From Sporolactobacillus shoreae (GTDB lineage: Bacteria > Bacillota > Bacilli > Bacillales > Sporolactobacillaceae): a stretch of DNA of 64,000 nucleotides. The stretch is taken from positions 52,989-116,988 of the forward strand of contig NZ_SRJD01000012.1 of assembly GCF_004684935.1 (NCBI RefSeq), given 5' to 3'. Every line of letters starts with the position of its first letter. Within the stretch, counting starts at the first letter, position 1. The position numbers and the translations under genes were made by a program. Under the pieces are notes generated by a model that saw only the letters and a list, made by a program, of their open reading frames with translations, was not told the origin of the DNA and made no database searches. Below, piece by piece: positions 19,539 to 27,690 of this stretch.

Positions 19539-19886
19539 GTTATTATTCCCCCGTTTCGATTACGTGAATAATAAGTCGTGGTTTCCGTCTATTCTTCATT
19601 ATAACTTTCATTAATCCATTTTTAACATCTGTCACTTACATCACATCAATAAAGAAAATATTTTAGTGTTTCTTAGATTACTGATTTTGTTCTTTCGATT
19701 GCAGACATTATGCTGGATAAAGCTTAAAATGAGAAAAGATAGCGGTTCAAACTTAACGACTGGAATAACATTATTGATCAGATAAGCCATGCTAATGGAG
19801 CAATTCTTTGAGAAACATAAAAAAGTTTTCTTCGACAACCATTGTTTTTGTGATATTTAACTCATTACATAACAAAAGAGGCCATC
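19539..19886. other. Gap without an intact gene
   Basis: A 348-bp AT-rich stretch between divergent genes. It holds the possible gene remnant listed at 19680-19811 and presumably both promoters; nothing else can be supported. Confidence 0.5.
19680..19811 (+). pseudogene. Possible decayed coding remnant
   Basis: One plus-strand frame reads TDFVLSIADIMLDKA, stop, NEKR, stop, then RFKLNDWNNIIDQISHANG before a further stop. The pieces look protein-like and share a frame interrupted by TAA and TAG. No start or ribosome site remains and I do not recognise the family. It could also be chance. Confidence 0.3.
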
Positions 19887-20396
19887 ATGATGAGCACTAT
19901 TCTGTTCAGAAGACTTGAAAATAAAGACATTCCGGAATTTGTTGAAATGAGAAAACTTCAGCTGCTTGAAGAAGGTGCTGTACCAACTGCCGACATAACA
20001 AGGCCGTTAACCGATTATTTTGAAAAAAGTCTTGAAGACGGCAGCTTTGTGTCCTGGATCGCTCTTGACGATGGAAAAATGATTGCCACAAGCGGTATGT
20101 CATTCAGCCAAAGGCCCCCTTACTATGGAAATCCATCCGGCTATGTTGGAACCCTTTCATGCATGCATACTTTAGCGCCTTATCGCCGAAGGGGAATTGC
20201 TACAAAACTATTAAAGTCCGTTATTGATGAAGCTCAAAAGAGACATTGCGGTAAAGTGACCATTACAGCATCCAATATGGGAAAACTGCTCTATCACAGC
20301 TTTGGATTTAAAGACGGGGGCAATTATCTTGAATATGATTTATCGTTTAATGCTCTAAATGATGCTTTTCCAAAAACTCAGAAACCATTTGGATAA
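19887..20396 (+). CDS. GNAT family N-acetyltransferase
   Basis: 169 residues. LSCMHTLAPYRRRGIATKLLKSVIDEA contains the acetyl-CoA loop RRRGIA, followed by ASNMGKLLYHSFGFKDG. The central YYGNPSGYVGTLSCM is typical of one Bacillales GNAT group. Its 3' end overlaps the convergent hydrolase gene (starting at 20347 in coordinates) by 50 bp, so the two transcripts are antisense to each other there. Confidence 0.85.
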   Translation: MMSTILFRRLENKDIPEFVEMRKLQLLEEGAVPTADITRPLTDYFEKSLEDGSFVSWIALDDGKMIATSGMSFSQRPPYYGNPSGYVGTLSCMHTLAPYRRRGIATKLLKSVIDEAQKRHCGKVTITASNMGKLLYHSFGFKDGGNYLEYDLSFNALNDAFPKTQKPFG

Positions 20397-21042
20397 CGCT
20401 GCCGCTCTCGGAACCCAAGCAAATATGATGCCTTGAGTGTGAAAGATAATGCAGTTCTTTATCTTTTGATGAAACAATTCGAAAAATCCATTCGGAACTT
20501 TTCGGGTCCACCGTCTCGTCATTCCGGCCATGAATGATACAGATCGGAACAGAAATTTGCCGAAAAATCGATTTTGCCTGACGGACGATCTTATGAAATT
20601 GAAAGACATTATGTATGGGGATCGAACGGATGAATAACTGATCACCACGAACTGAACGGTCCGTCAATACTAAGGAATGAAAAAGTTCCCTCAGCCTCAT
20701 CCTTAATACATGGGGTGTCAGCACATATACCGCCGGAGAAAGCAAAACCAAGGTCGTTATCTTATAACGATCAGCCATGATTGAAGCGATCATTGCCCCC
20801 ATGGAAAAACCGATCAGGTGAATGTGTTTGCCCTCTTCGATTGCACGTTTGATCATCTTTTCAATCGTTTCCAGCCAATTCAGCGCAGTGACCTTCTCCA
20901 TCCTCCTTTTGTCTATGCTGTGTCCGGGCAATAAAGGAGTGATGACCTCGTAATCCATTTTTAACAGGGCGTGTGCCAATGGCTCAATTTCCTGAAGATT
21001 TCCCGCGAACCCATGAATAATAATACATAACTCCCCCTTCAT
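20347..21042 (-). CDS. Alpha/beta hydrolase, carboxylesterase/monoglyceride lipase-like
   Basis: 231 residues. CIIIHGFAGNLQEIEPLA is the oxyanion region, HLIGFSMGAMIASIM the nucleophile elbow, IIHGRNDETVDP holds the acid and SHSRHHICLGSE the histidine. The small size and HGF..N..E..PLA pattern match the Est30-type carboxylesterases of Bacillales. AAGGAG lies 7 nt before the ATG. It converges on and overlaps the GNAT gene. Confidence 0.85.
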   Translation of the reverse strand: MKGELCIIIHGFAGNLQEIEPLAHALLKMDYEVITPLLPGHSIDKRRMEKVTALNWLETIEKMIKRAIEEGKHIHLIGFSMGAMIASIMADRYKITTLVLLSPAVYVLTPHVLRMRLRELFHSLVLTDRSVRGDQLFIRSIPIHNVFQFHKIVRQAKSIFRQISVPICIIHGRNDETVDPKSSEWIFRIVSSKDKELHYLSHSRHHICLGSESGSVIQMVSEFLEKHHLEH

Positions 21043-21202
21043 GACAGCACTCCTTTGACCACATGGATCAACTTTAGTGATGGTGGCAAAATCATTCCAA
21101 ATAGGATTGAAAGCATGTTTTCATTCGGATACAGGTAGAGAAATCGGGAAGAATAAATATGACTTTATACTCCTTAGTATGGACAGGTTGAGGTGATCAG
21201 AT

Positions 21203-21988
21203 GTGCCTTTTTTCATGGTGAACGGCTGCAGGCTCTATTATACGGTTCAAGGTCAGGGGACTCCCATCCTTTTTGTTCATCCCCCGCTGCTTACTCATTT
21301 TAATTTTGTGAATCAGATGAAGGAATTATCGAAGTACTTTCAGATTATTACGTTTGATATACGCGGGCATGGAAGAAGTTCCTTTTCCAAACAGCCCCTG
21401 ACCTATCCGCTAATTGCAGAAGATATGAAGCAATTGTTGGATCATCTAAAAATTCAAAGGGCATTTATTTGCGGCTATTCTACAGGCGGATCCATTGCTT
21501 TGGAATTTTTCCTGTCACATGCAGACCGGGCATACGGCGGAATCCTGATCAGCGGGCTTTCTGAGATCAGCGATCAGCCGCTAATAAATAAAATTAATAT
21601 TGCGATGACCCTTATCAAGCTTAAAGCCACGTCGTTGTTATCACTTTATATATTCGGAACAAATATGAATACCAGATCCTCATTCTGGAAAATGGTAAAG
21701 GAAGGGCGAAAGGGAAGCCCTAAAAACATTGAACAGTATTATCGGTACAGTTTGACCTATAACTGTACGAACCAGTTGGAGAAAATAAAAACCCCTGCTT
21801 TATTAGTTTATGGTCTCAAAGATCAGGGCTTTTTCCGTTACGCCCAATTATTGTACGAGAAGCTGCCTCATAATGAATTAAAATGGATTCGGGACGTCAA
21901 ACATCAAATTCCAACGAAAGCAGCCCATGAATTAAACGTTTTGATCAAGCAATTTATTCGTTCTCAAAATGGATCCCGAGTAAAATGA
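21203..21988 (+). CDS. Alpha/beta hydrolase
   Basis: 261 residues. ILFVHPPLLTHFNF replaces the usual HGxG oxyanion motif with HPPL. The nucleophile elbow is ICGYSTGGSIALEFF, the acid lies in LVYGLKDQGFFR and the histidine in RDVKHQIPTKAAHELN. The start is GTG at 21203 after GAGGTGATC. It is divergent from the hydrolase at 20347. Function beyond the fold is unknown. Confidence 0.82.
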   Translation: MPFFMVNGCRLYYTVQGQGTPILFVHPPLLTHFNFVNQMKELSKYFQIITFDIRGHGRSSFSKQPLTYPLIAEDMKQLLDHLKIQRAFICGYSTGGSIALEFFLSHADRAYGGILISGLSEISDQPLINKINIAMTLIKLKATSLLSLYIFGTNMNTRSSFWKMVKEGRKGSPKNIEQYYRYSLTYNCTNQLEKIKTPALLVYGLKDQGFFRYAQLLYEKLPHNELKWIRDVKHQIPTKAAHELNVLIKQFIRSQNGSRVK

Positions 21989-22103
21989 TTTCTAAAAATC
22001 ACCACACATCAGCATAAAGTATCTTATTGTGATAATAAAGTGTTTAAAAATCACAGTAAAGTTGATCCATTTTGATTATTATTGCAGAAATACACATAGA
22101 TCT

Positions 22104-22512
22104 TCAAAAGGGTTTACGGATACACAGAGCAGTGAATCCACTGCTCTCCGTCTCAAAACCAAGCTTTTTCATAATAACTTTTCTTGCCGGGACTCGCAAC
22201 TAAAGTGGGATACAGATTGTTTTCTCTCAACAATTTAAGAGATTCATTCATTATTGCTGTTCCAATTCCCTGTTTTCGATAATCAGGGTGAACAATAACA
22301 TTACATATGTAAGCATGACGAATCCCGTCGGATAAGATTCTTGCGTAACCTACTAATTTCCTATTTTCATTTCTTGCACAAATATTTCCCCAAGATGATT
22401 CTATTGCCCTTTCTAAGTTTTCAATTGGATGGACATCCCAATGATTCGTTGCAAGAAGTTCATTAAGTTCTTTTGCGTTCACTGATTCATTACTTAAACG
22501 AGTCATCGTCAC
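22104..22512 (-). pseudogene. GNAT acetyltransferase with a C-terminal frameshift at an A5 run
   Basis: GNAT core YICNVIVHPDYRKQGIGTAIMNESLKLL is intact, but the frame ends early as KSYYEKAWF. Dropping one A from the A5 run at 22165-22169 gives YYEKLGFETESSGFTALCIRKPF, the expected final strand, ending at 22104. Only the last 20 residues or so change, so partial function or ribosomal slippage at the run cannot be excluded. The start was placed at GTG 22512, 8 nt after AAGGAG; the frame is open to 22572. Confidence 0.8.
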
Positions 22513-22606
22513 GAAATGTTCTCCTTCAACCTTTTTTCTTTGTTCAGTATACGTCTTCGCCACATTAAACACGGACTACAAATTCACGTAAAACGCCTAC
22601 ATAAAA

Positions 22607-22924
22607 TCACAGGAGCGGCAATACATTAATGATCGGTTCTTCATATGGATGAACACTTTGAATGACTTTTTTCACTTCATTGACCGCATCATAGGGACAT
22701 CTGAATTCCATCTTACATTCCGTTCCGGAAGAAATTTTCCCAATTTCTCCATCATAAGGGCTTGCACCTTCTAAGGGACGCCAATATCCTCTCACCTCTG
22801 AGTAGGAAATCACATGATCGTACTTACCGACTTTTAATATACCTAACTCATTTAATTTATCTCGAAGAGGAACAATGTACGCTTCCGGGATAAGGACTTC
22901 TATTTTACAGACATCACATTTCAT
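22607..22924 (-). CDS. NIF3/YqfO-like insert-domain protein
   Basis: 105 residues. EVLIPEAYIVPLRDKLNELG opens a ferredoxin-like fold, and HPYEEPIINVLPL is the hallmark ending of the extra domain found in bacterial NIF3 (YqfO) proteins. Here the domain stands alone. Such small proteins resemble CutA/PII-type trimers, but no role has been settled to my knowledge. The double CDVCK near the N-terminus might bind metal. Single gene on the minus strand. Confidence 0.7.
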   Translation of the reverse strand: MKCDVCKIEVLIPEAYIVPLRDKLNELGILKVGKYDHVISYSEVRGYWRPLEGASPYDGEIGKISSGTECKMEFRCPYDAVNEVKKVIQSVHPYEEPIINVLPLL

Positions 22925-22991
22925 TTCTGGATCTCCGCTCCGCTTCTATAAATTCTACAGCTACCTTCATGATTCAGAGGGCTGGCAACAG

Positions 22992-23996
22992 TCAGCGATT
23001 AAGAAAGTCAAAGTTTGTTTCTTTGTCCGTGGGTACGGCACTCTTTTTATCCCTCACTTTTTTCTGAACAGTCCCACCTCTTTCCCCCATCACCTTCTTA
23101 ACATCTTCCAGCATGAAGCTGAAGGCAAGAATAGCCAGTGTAAACGTAATGACCGGTGCGAAAAAAAGCCAGGGTTCTGTTGTTGCCTGTCCTTCCTGAA
23201 AAGCAAGACCAATCAGGCCTGACCATTCATCAGATACTGAATGAATAGAACTTCCCCTTCCCTGTAAAATGGTTCCTCCGAAAAAGAGGCTGAGTACGCC
23301 CAAATGAGCCAAGAGAATCATCACCTGAATTAATTGCTGGATACAAATCAGGCTGAATTTCGGAATAAAATGAGGTCTGATTTCATTCCAGAAAATCTGC
23401 AGGGAGTTGGCACCCAGAACCTTGGCACTGGTGATAAAATCGCGTTGCTTGATTTCCCCAATCAGATTACCGATATCCAGTGCCGCTACAGGTATCCCGA
23501 TGGCCGCAATAATAATGATTTCCGCAATCTCCCGTTCTGTCCGTGAATACATATAAATTTCGGTCATAATATCTGGCTTAAGAACAGGGGCGAGAATAAC
23601 AAAAGCTAAAATCGTCACCGGAATATAGTGCATCCCGTCAAGCAGTCCGGTAATTGTTCTTCTGAATCTGTAAAGATACATGCCATAAATCCAGCCCAAA
23701 AAAGAAGCAAAGGACAAACGGATCAAGGTGATAATAAAGGCGATCCCTAACGTAAACTTGGCACCGATCAGAAGCATAGCAGCCAGACTATTGCCGCGCA
23801 TATCCGTTCCTAATGGAGGAGCTTCAAGTGGGGACAGAGGAGCGGGTTTGACCATTTGACCGTTACGAATCAGAAAGAGATTTTCCGGAATATGATCGTG
23901 CCATATCAGACTGTACAAGATGCTGGCAACAAGCAACCCACAAATAAAAATAAAACCGATGACGAACATGGGTCGTTTCATAAGACGTCTTATCAA
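22992..23996 (-). CDS. Oligopeptide-type ABC transporter permease, OppC/DppC-like
   Basis: 334 residues with an N-terminal anchor segment, a periplasm-type loop with LGTDMRGNSLAAMLLIGAKFT (family LGTDxxGRD motif) and a BPD_transp_1 core whose EAA-like loop reads FITSAKVLGANSLQIFWNEIRPHFIP. It directly abuts the OppB-like gene upstream. No ATPase or substrate-binding protein gene is nearby, so the pair must rely on subunits encoded elsewhere or be vestigial. Substrate is unknown; peptides or nickel are the usual ones. Confidence 0.85.
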   Translation of the reverse strand: MIRRLMKRPMFVIGFIFICGLLVASILYSLIWHDHIPENLFLIRNGQMVKPAPLSPLEAPPLGTDMRGNSLAAMLLIGAKFTLGIAFIITLIRLSFASFLGWIYGMYLYRFRRTITGLLDGMHYIPVTILAFVILAPVLKPDIMTEIYMYSRTEREIAEIIIIAAIGIPVAALDIGNLIGEIKQRDFITSAKVLGANSLQIFWNEIRPHFIPKFSLICIQQLIQVMILLAHLGVLSLFFGGTILQGRGSSIHSVSDEWSGLIGLAFQEGQATTEPWLFFAPVITFTLAILAFSFMLEDVKKVMGERGGTVQKKVRDKKSAVPTDKETNFDFLNR

Positions 23997-24851
23997 TCAG
24001 ATCACCACCCTTCTCCCGGTCAGTTTCCGTATCAGGATGGAGAAAAATGTATACAGAAAATAGAAAGGGATAAAAATAAGAAACAGGGAAACAGTGAAAA
24101 CAAGCGGCGTCGGATTATTATAGATAAAGGTCATCAGCCCCTGCATCCCAAAAACAAATTCCAAGATGACTAGATTGGATAGCAGCATCCAGACAACTGT
24201 TTTGGAATAGGAGAGCACTGGCACTGCGATATTACGAAGTATATGCTTGAACAGTAACTGACAGCCCCCCAGGCCCTTGCTCTTTGCCACAGTAATATAG
24301 TCCATATCCATTTGTTCTCCGACTGCAACCATCATCATTCGATAAAAGAAACAGGCAGGCAAAATAGAGAGGCAGAGCACAGGCAGGAAAAAGACTTGCT
24401 GGTTAAATCCTTCGGAAGTATTCAACAGGAGCAATCCGGTTTTTTGATAAATCAGGATGATGATCATTTGAAAAACGACCATAATAAAGATATCCGGAAG
24501 CGATTCACCAATAAAAGCAAGAAACAGAACGGTTTTCCGAAGCCATTGGGGTAGAAAAAAAGTAATATATGTACCTGCAAGAGCTAACAAAAAAGAAAAA
24601 ATCAGAGCCGCAAAAAAGATTTTCATAGAGTAGAAATACGGGTTCAGAATTCCCGGAAACAGGGGATACATTCTTCCTTCATACTGAAAGCCAATCTGGC
24701 CGGGGTGTAATACTTGAACGAGCACATCACCCATTTGGCCAAAATAATTAGAAAAACTGAGATTCAGCCCTCGAAAAAGAGCCGGCAGACAGCCAACGAA
24801 AAGAATTCCGATCAACGTTGCAATAAGTCTGACACTTTGTTTAATCACCAC
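23997..24851 (-). CDS. Oligopeptide-type ABC transporter permease, OppB/DppB-like
   Basis: About 284 residues with six hydrophobic segments and an EAA-type loop MDYITVAKSKGLGGCQLLFKHILRNIAVP. The stop is 1 bp before the next gene, indicating an operon with the OppC-like partner. The GTG at 24851 was preferred for GAGGAG about 10 nt upstream; the frame is open 11 codons further. The loop spacing is normal, so the protein looks functional despite missing partner subunits. Confidence 0.82.
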   Translation of the reverse strand: MVIKQSVRLIATLIGILFVGCLPALFRGLNLSFSNYFGQMGDVLVQVLHPGQIGFQYEGRMYPLFPGILNPYFYSMKIFFAALIFSFLLALAGTYITFFLPQWLRKTVLFLAFIGESLPDIFIMVVFQMIIILIYQKTGLLLLNTSEGFNQQVFFLPVLCLSILPACFFYRMMMVAVGEQMDMDYITVAKSKGLGGCQLLFKHILRNIAVPVLSYSKTVVWMLLSNLVILEFVFGMQGLMTFIYNNPTPLVFTVSLFLIFIPFYFLYTFFSILIRKLTGRRVVI

Positions 24852-24900
24852 AGTTCTAATGCTCCTCTCAGCTAAAGATTCCAAGCATCTTACACACTGT

Positions 24901-25671
24901 TTATTGACCTATGACATGAGCCGCAATCCATCTGGCAACACCATTATCCTCATTGCTGTCACATATAAAATTTGCAGCTCTTTTAGCCCGATCTATTCCA
25001 TTAGAAACGGCCACCCCAGTACCGCACTTCTGAAGCATCTCGATGTCATTGAAGTCATTTCCGAACGCTGCAACGCTGGAAAAACTTAAATGGGTCTCCT
25101 TCAGGATTGCTGCAATTCCGTTTACTTTTGATGCATTTTGGCTTACGATTTGATACCAGTCCTCGCCATAATTGGATACCAGACGAAGCCTCGGATACTT
25201 TTTTAAAATGGATTGCAGTGTTTCACCATTACGGCATTCGACTGATATTTTGGGTGTATCAAATTTCAGTTTTGTTTTAAAATCATTATAGACAGGCTTC
25301 CACTCTTCTTCCCACGATGTCCCTTCATAAGTCGTATAGAGACAATCTCCTGCTTCAACGGTGATGCAGGTTATGTCCTCCGCAGAAATGAGGTCTGAGA
25401 GCAGTTCATTAGTCATTTGTCTTGAAATATTTTGGTTATAGATATTTTTACCGTTGTGTGACAGGGTGGCTCCATTGTTCGAAATAACATAATCACATTT
25501 GATTTTTCTTTGAAAAAGTTGGAGTGTACGCTCCGGACGTGCGGTCGCAAAGGCAAGCCCGATTCCTTTTTGATGGCAGCGATTTAAAATATCAGCGGTA
25601 TAGTCAGATATCATTTTCTGATGGTTTAACAAAGTGTCATCAAGATCCGTCACAATCATTCGTATTTCCAT
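24901..25671 (-). CDS. HAD superfamily phosphatase, Cof subfamily
   Basis: 256 residues. Motif I is IVTDLDDTLLNHQK at the N-terminus; motif II lies in GLAFATARPE and motif IV in AAFGNDFNDIEMLQKCGTGVAVSNG. A C2-type cap sits between them. Cof proteins dephosphorylate sugar phosphates, FMN-type compounds or pyridoxal phosphate. No specific substrate is indicated. It lies 35 bp after the YjjG-like gene on the same strand. Confidence 0.9.
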   Translation of the reverse strand: MEIRMIVTDLDDTLLNHQKMISDYTADILNRCHQKGIGLAFATARPERTLQLFQRKIKCDYVISNNGATLSHNGKNIYNQNISRQMTNELLSDLISAEDITCITVEAGDCLYTTYEGTSWEEEWKPVYNDFKTKLKFDTPKISVECRNGETLQSILKKYPRLRLVSNYGEDWYQIVSQNASKVNGIAAILKETHLSFSSVAAFGNDFNDIEMLQKCGTGVAVSNGIDRAKRAANFICDSNEDNGVARWIAAHVIGQ

Positions 25672-25706
25672 TTTGTCATCTCTTGTCTATGTACTTTTCA
25701 ATCATT

Positions 25707-26414
25707 CTATCTTATCTGATCAGGAAAAACGATCTTGCGAAGCTCATCCAGCGACCGGATTTCAAAATTTGCCTTAATCTTCGTCTGATTGACCACCTCA
25801 TTACAATTAAACCAGCAAGTCTCAATTCCCGCATTAATGCCACCAAGAATGTCCGTTGATAGATTATCACCGACCATCAGCACCCTGTTTTTATCAGAGA
25901 TGTTCAAAGCGTTAAATACATAATCAAATAGTTCCGTCTGCGGCTTTTGAAATCCAATGTCTCCAGAAATAAATAGAGCCGCAAAATCCTTATGAATCAC
26001 TGATTTTTCAAATCTTCGGCGCTGTGTCCTGGAAATTCCATTGGTCACAATGGTCAGCCTGCAGGACTGACTCAAGTCATCACATAACTGCCGAGCACCA
26101 GTAATCAATTGTGCACCGTCAGCCAGCTCATTCAAGTAATGCGAGTTGAACTCGTCTGCATTTTCTCTGATTCCTATCTTTGCAAATAAAAGCTTGAATC
26201 TTTCAAATTGCAGCTCGGCCACAGTTATTTTTTGCGATTCAAGTTCATTCCACAAATTCTGATTAATCGATCTGTACTCTGTCTGGATGTCATGAGTGTA
26301 CTCATGTCCAAAATAAGCTAATGTTTTTTTAAGCGCGGCCGCTTCTGCCTTTTTATAATCAAACAGTGTGTCGTCCGCATCGAACAGAATATCATCATAT
26401 CTTTTTAGGGTCAT
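25707..26414 (-). CDS. HAD superfamily nucleotidase, YjjG/YfnB-like
   Basis: 235 residues. Motif I is DDILFDADDTLFDYKKAE, motif II LTIVTNGISRTQ, motif III the lysine in GDIGFQKPQTELFDYVF and motif IV VLMVGDNLSTDILGG. The pattern matches the YjjG family of pyrimidine 5'-nucleotidases, which clear non-canonical nucleotides. Overlap-free neighbours on both sides are on the same strand and may be co-transcribed. Confidence 0.87.
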   Translation of the reverse strand: MTLKRYDDILFDADDTLFDYKKAEAAALKKTLAYFGHEYTHDIQTEYRSINQNLWNELESQKITVAELQFERFKLLFAKIGIRENADEFNSHYLNELADGAQLITGARQLCDDLSQSCRLTIVTNGISRTQRRRFEKSVIHKDFAALFISGDIGFQKPQTELFDYVFNALNISDKNRVLMVGDNLSTDILGGINAGIETCWFNCNEVVNQTKIKANFEIRSLDELRKIVFPDQIR

Positions 26415-26451
26415 CTCCCGATAACACCTTCTTATAAAGTATTGGAATCCG

Positions 26452-27060
26452 TTATCTCAGAGGCTTGATCACCGATTGCACCAGAACGAGGGACTGCCGG
26501 TAAGCTTGGCTATTAAAATGCTCAGAATAAGGGTTCGCAAACCCATGTTTCGCATCTAATAAGTAAAGAGCAACATTTTTATAATTTCTGTTTTTTAATT
26601 TAACGATGAAGTCATTGACGTCAAAGGATTTTTCATCGCTTGCAAAAAGTAACGTCGCCGGGCATTTGGGGATGAGCTGATCGTAATCGCGAATTCTTGA
26701 GCCGTAGAAACAAATAACTCCACTAAGAGAAGTGTTCTGCGCACTGCAGATCCAGGCAATGGTTGCCCCGACACTAAAACCCATAAGGTAAATGGCGTCA
26801 TACTTATCTTGAAACTGATCAATGATCCGGTTAATTGCAGCAGCACCCTTTTCGAATCCCACGTAGTCCATAAAATAGTGATAGGCTTCTTGATCCTGTG
26901 ATTCCTCAAATGGTGATTTTCTGGAAAGCAAGTTGGGACAGACGACATCTATTCCAAGGTGATCCAGCCACTGAGCAAAAGAACACATCTGTTTATTGAC
27001 ACCGTAAATTTCATGGACGAGAATGACAAGCTTTTTACGATTTTTAGTATATGCAAACAT
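26452..27060 (-). CDS. Dienelactone hydrolase-family protein
   Basis: 202 residues. LVILVHEIYGVNKQMCSFA is the lead motif, LMGFSVGATIAWI the nucleophile elbow, FASDEKSFDV the acid and DAKHGFANPYSEHF the histidine region. Classical dienelactone hydrolases use Cys; here the elbow has Ser. It is followed upstream by a GNAT gene 25 bp away. The substrate is unknown. Confidence 0.82.
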   Translation of the reverse strand: MFAYTKNRKKLVILVHEIYGVNKQMCSFAQWLDHLGIDVVCPNLLSRKSPFEESQDQEAYHYFMDYVGFEKGAAAINRIIDQFQDKYDAIYLMGFSVGATIAWICSAQNTSLSGVICFYGSRIRDYDQLIPKCPATLLFASDEKSFDVNDFIVKLKNRNYKNVALYLLDAKHGFANPYSEHFNSQAYRQSLVLVQSVIKPLR

Positions 27061-27085
27061 GGTTCCTCCTCTATCATCTGATCCA

Positions 27086-27571
27086 TCAGTTCAAAAACTC
27101 CTGTATTCTTCTGCCATTTTCCTGCCGATCAGTAAATGATCCCCCCGTATATTCATGAATCACACGATTCCAAAACAACTGTGAAGGAACATTTTTCTCA
27201 TCCTGGGATACTTCCCAGTGACAGCCCCTATGCCCATCGAACAGAGTTGTTGCAGCCACTCTGCCCAGGCCCTGTCGCCGATATTTCTTCATAATGAAAA
27301 ATTCAGCGATCGAATAATAAGGGAACTGATTTGCGGGTTCTATGTACCTTACCAATGCGAATCCAGCGTACTTTCCGTCCGTCATAATAAAGAAGGGAAA
27401 ACGGTGTGCCTCATCCATCCAATAATCATCAAAATAGGAGTAGGAGCCATACAGCCCGCTTTCCAGTACATCTGGCCCTTTATATTCCGAAAAATCATAG
27501 AAGTAAAACTGCATAAGATGGCTTAATACATCCTTTTTTGCTTTGGAAATTTTGATGATCTGGAGATCCAT
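27086..27571 (-). CDS. GNAT family N-acetyltransferase
   Basis: 161 residues. SIAEFFIMKKYRRQGLGRVAATTLFDGHRG contains the acetyl-CoA loop RRQGLG. The ending WEVSQDEKNVPSQLFWNRVIHEYTGG is typical of a GNAT group that lacks the usual Tyr-Gly-Phe motif. It probably shares a transcript with the dienelactone hydrolase gene. Acceptor unknown. Confidence 0.83.
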   Translation of the reverse strand: MDLQIIKISKAKKDVLSHLMQFYFYDFSEYKGPDVLESGLYGSYSYFDDYWMDEAHRFPFFIMTDGKYAGFALVRYIEPANQFPYYSIAEFFIMKKYRRQGLGRVAATTLFDGHRGCHWEVSQDEKNVPSQLFWNRVIHEYTGGSFTDRQENGRRIQEFLN

Positions 27572-27690
27572 TAAGAAAACATCCCTTCTTCCTTAATTGG
27601 TGACATCAAGGGCACGTTATGTACTGAAACAGAATAATAAAATTAATACTGAATATTATAAACGAATCCATAGATATCCGTAGCATTTTT

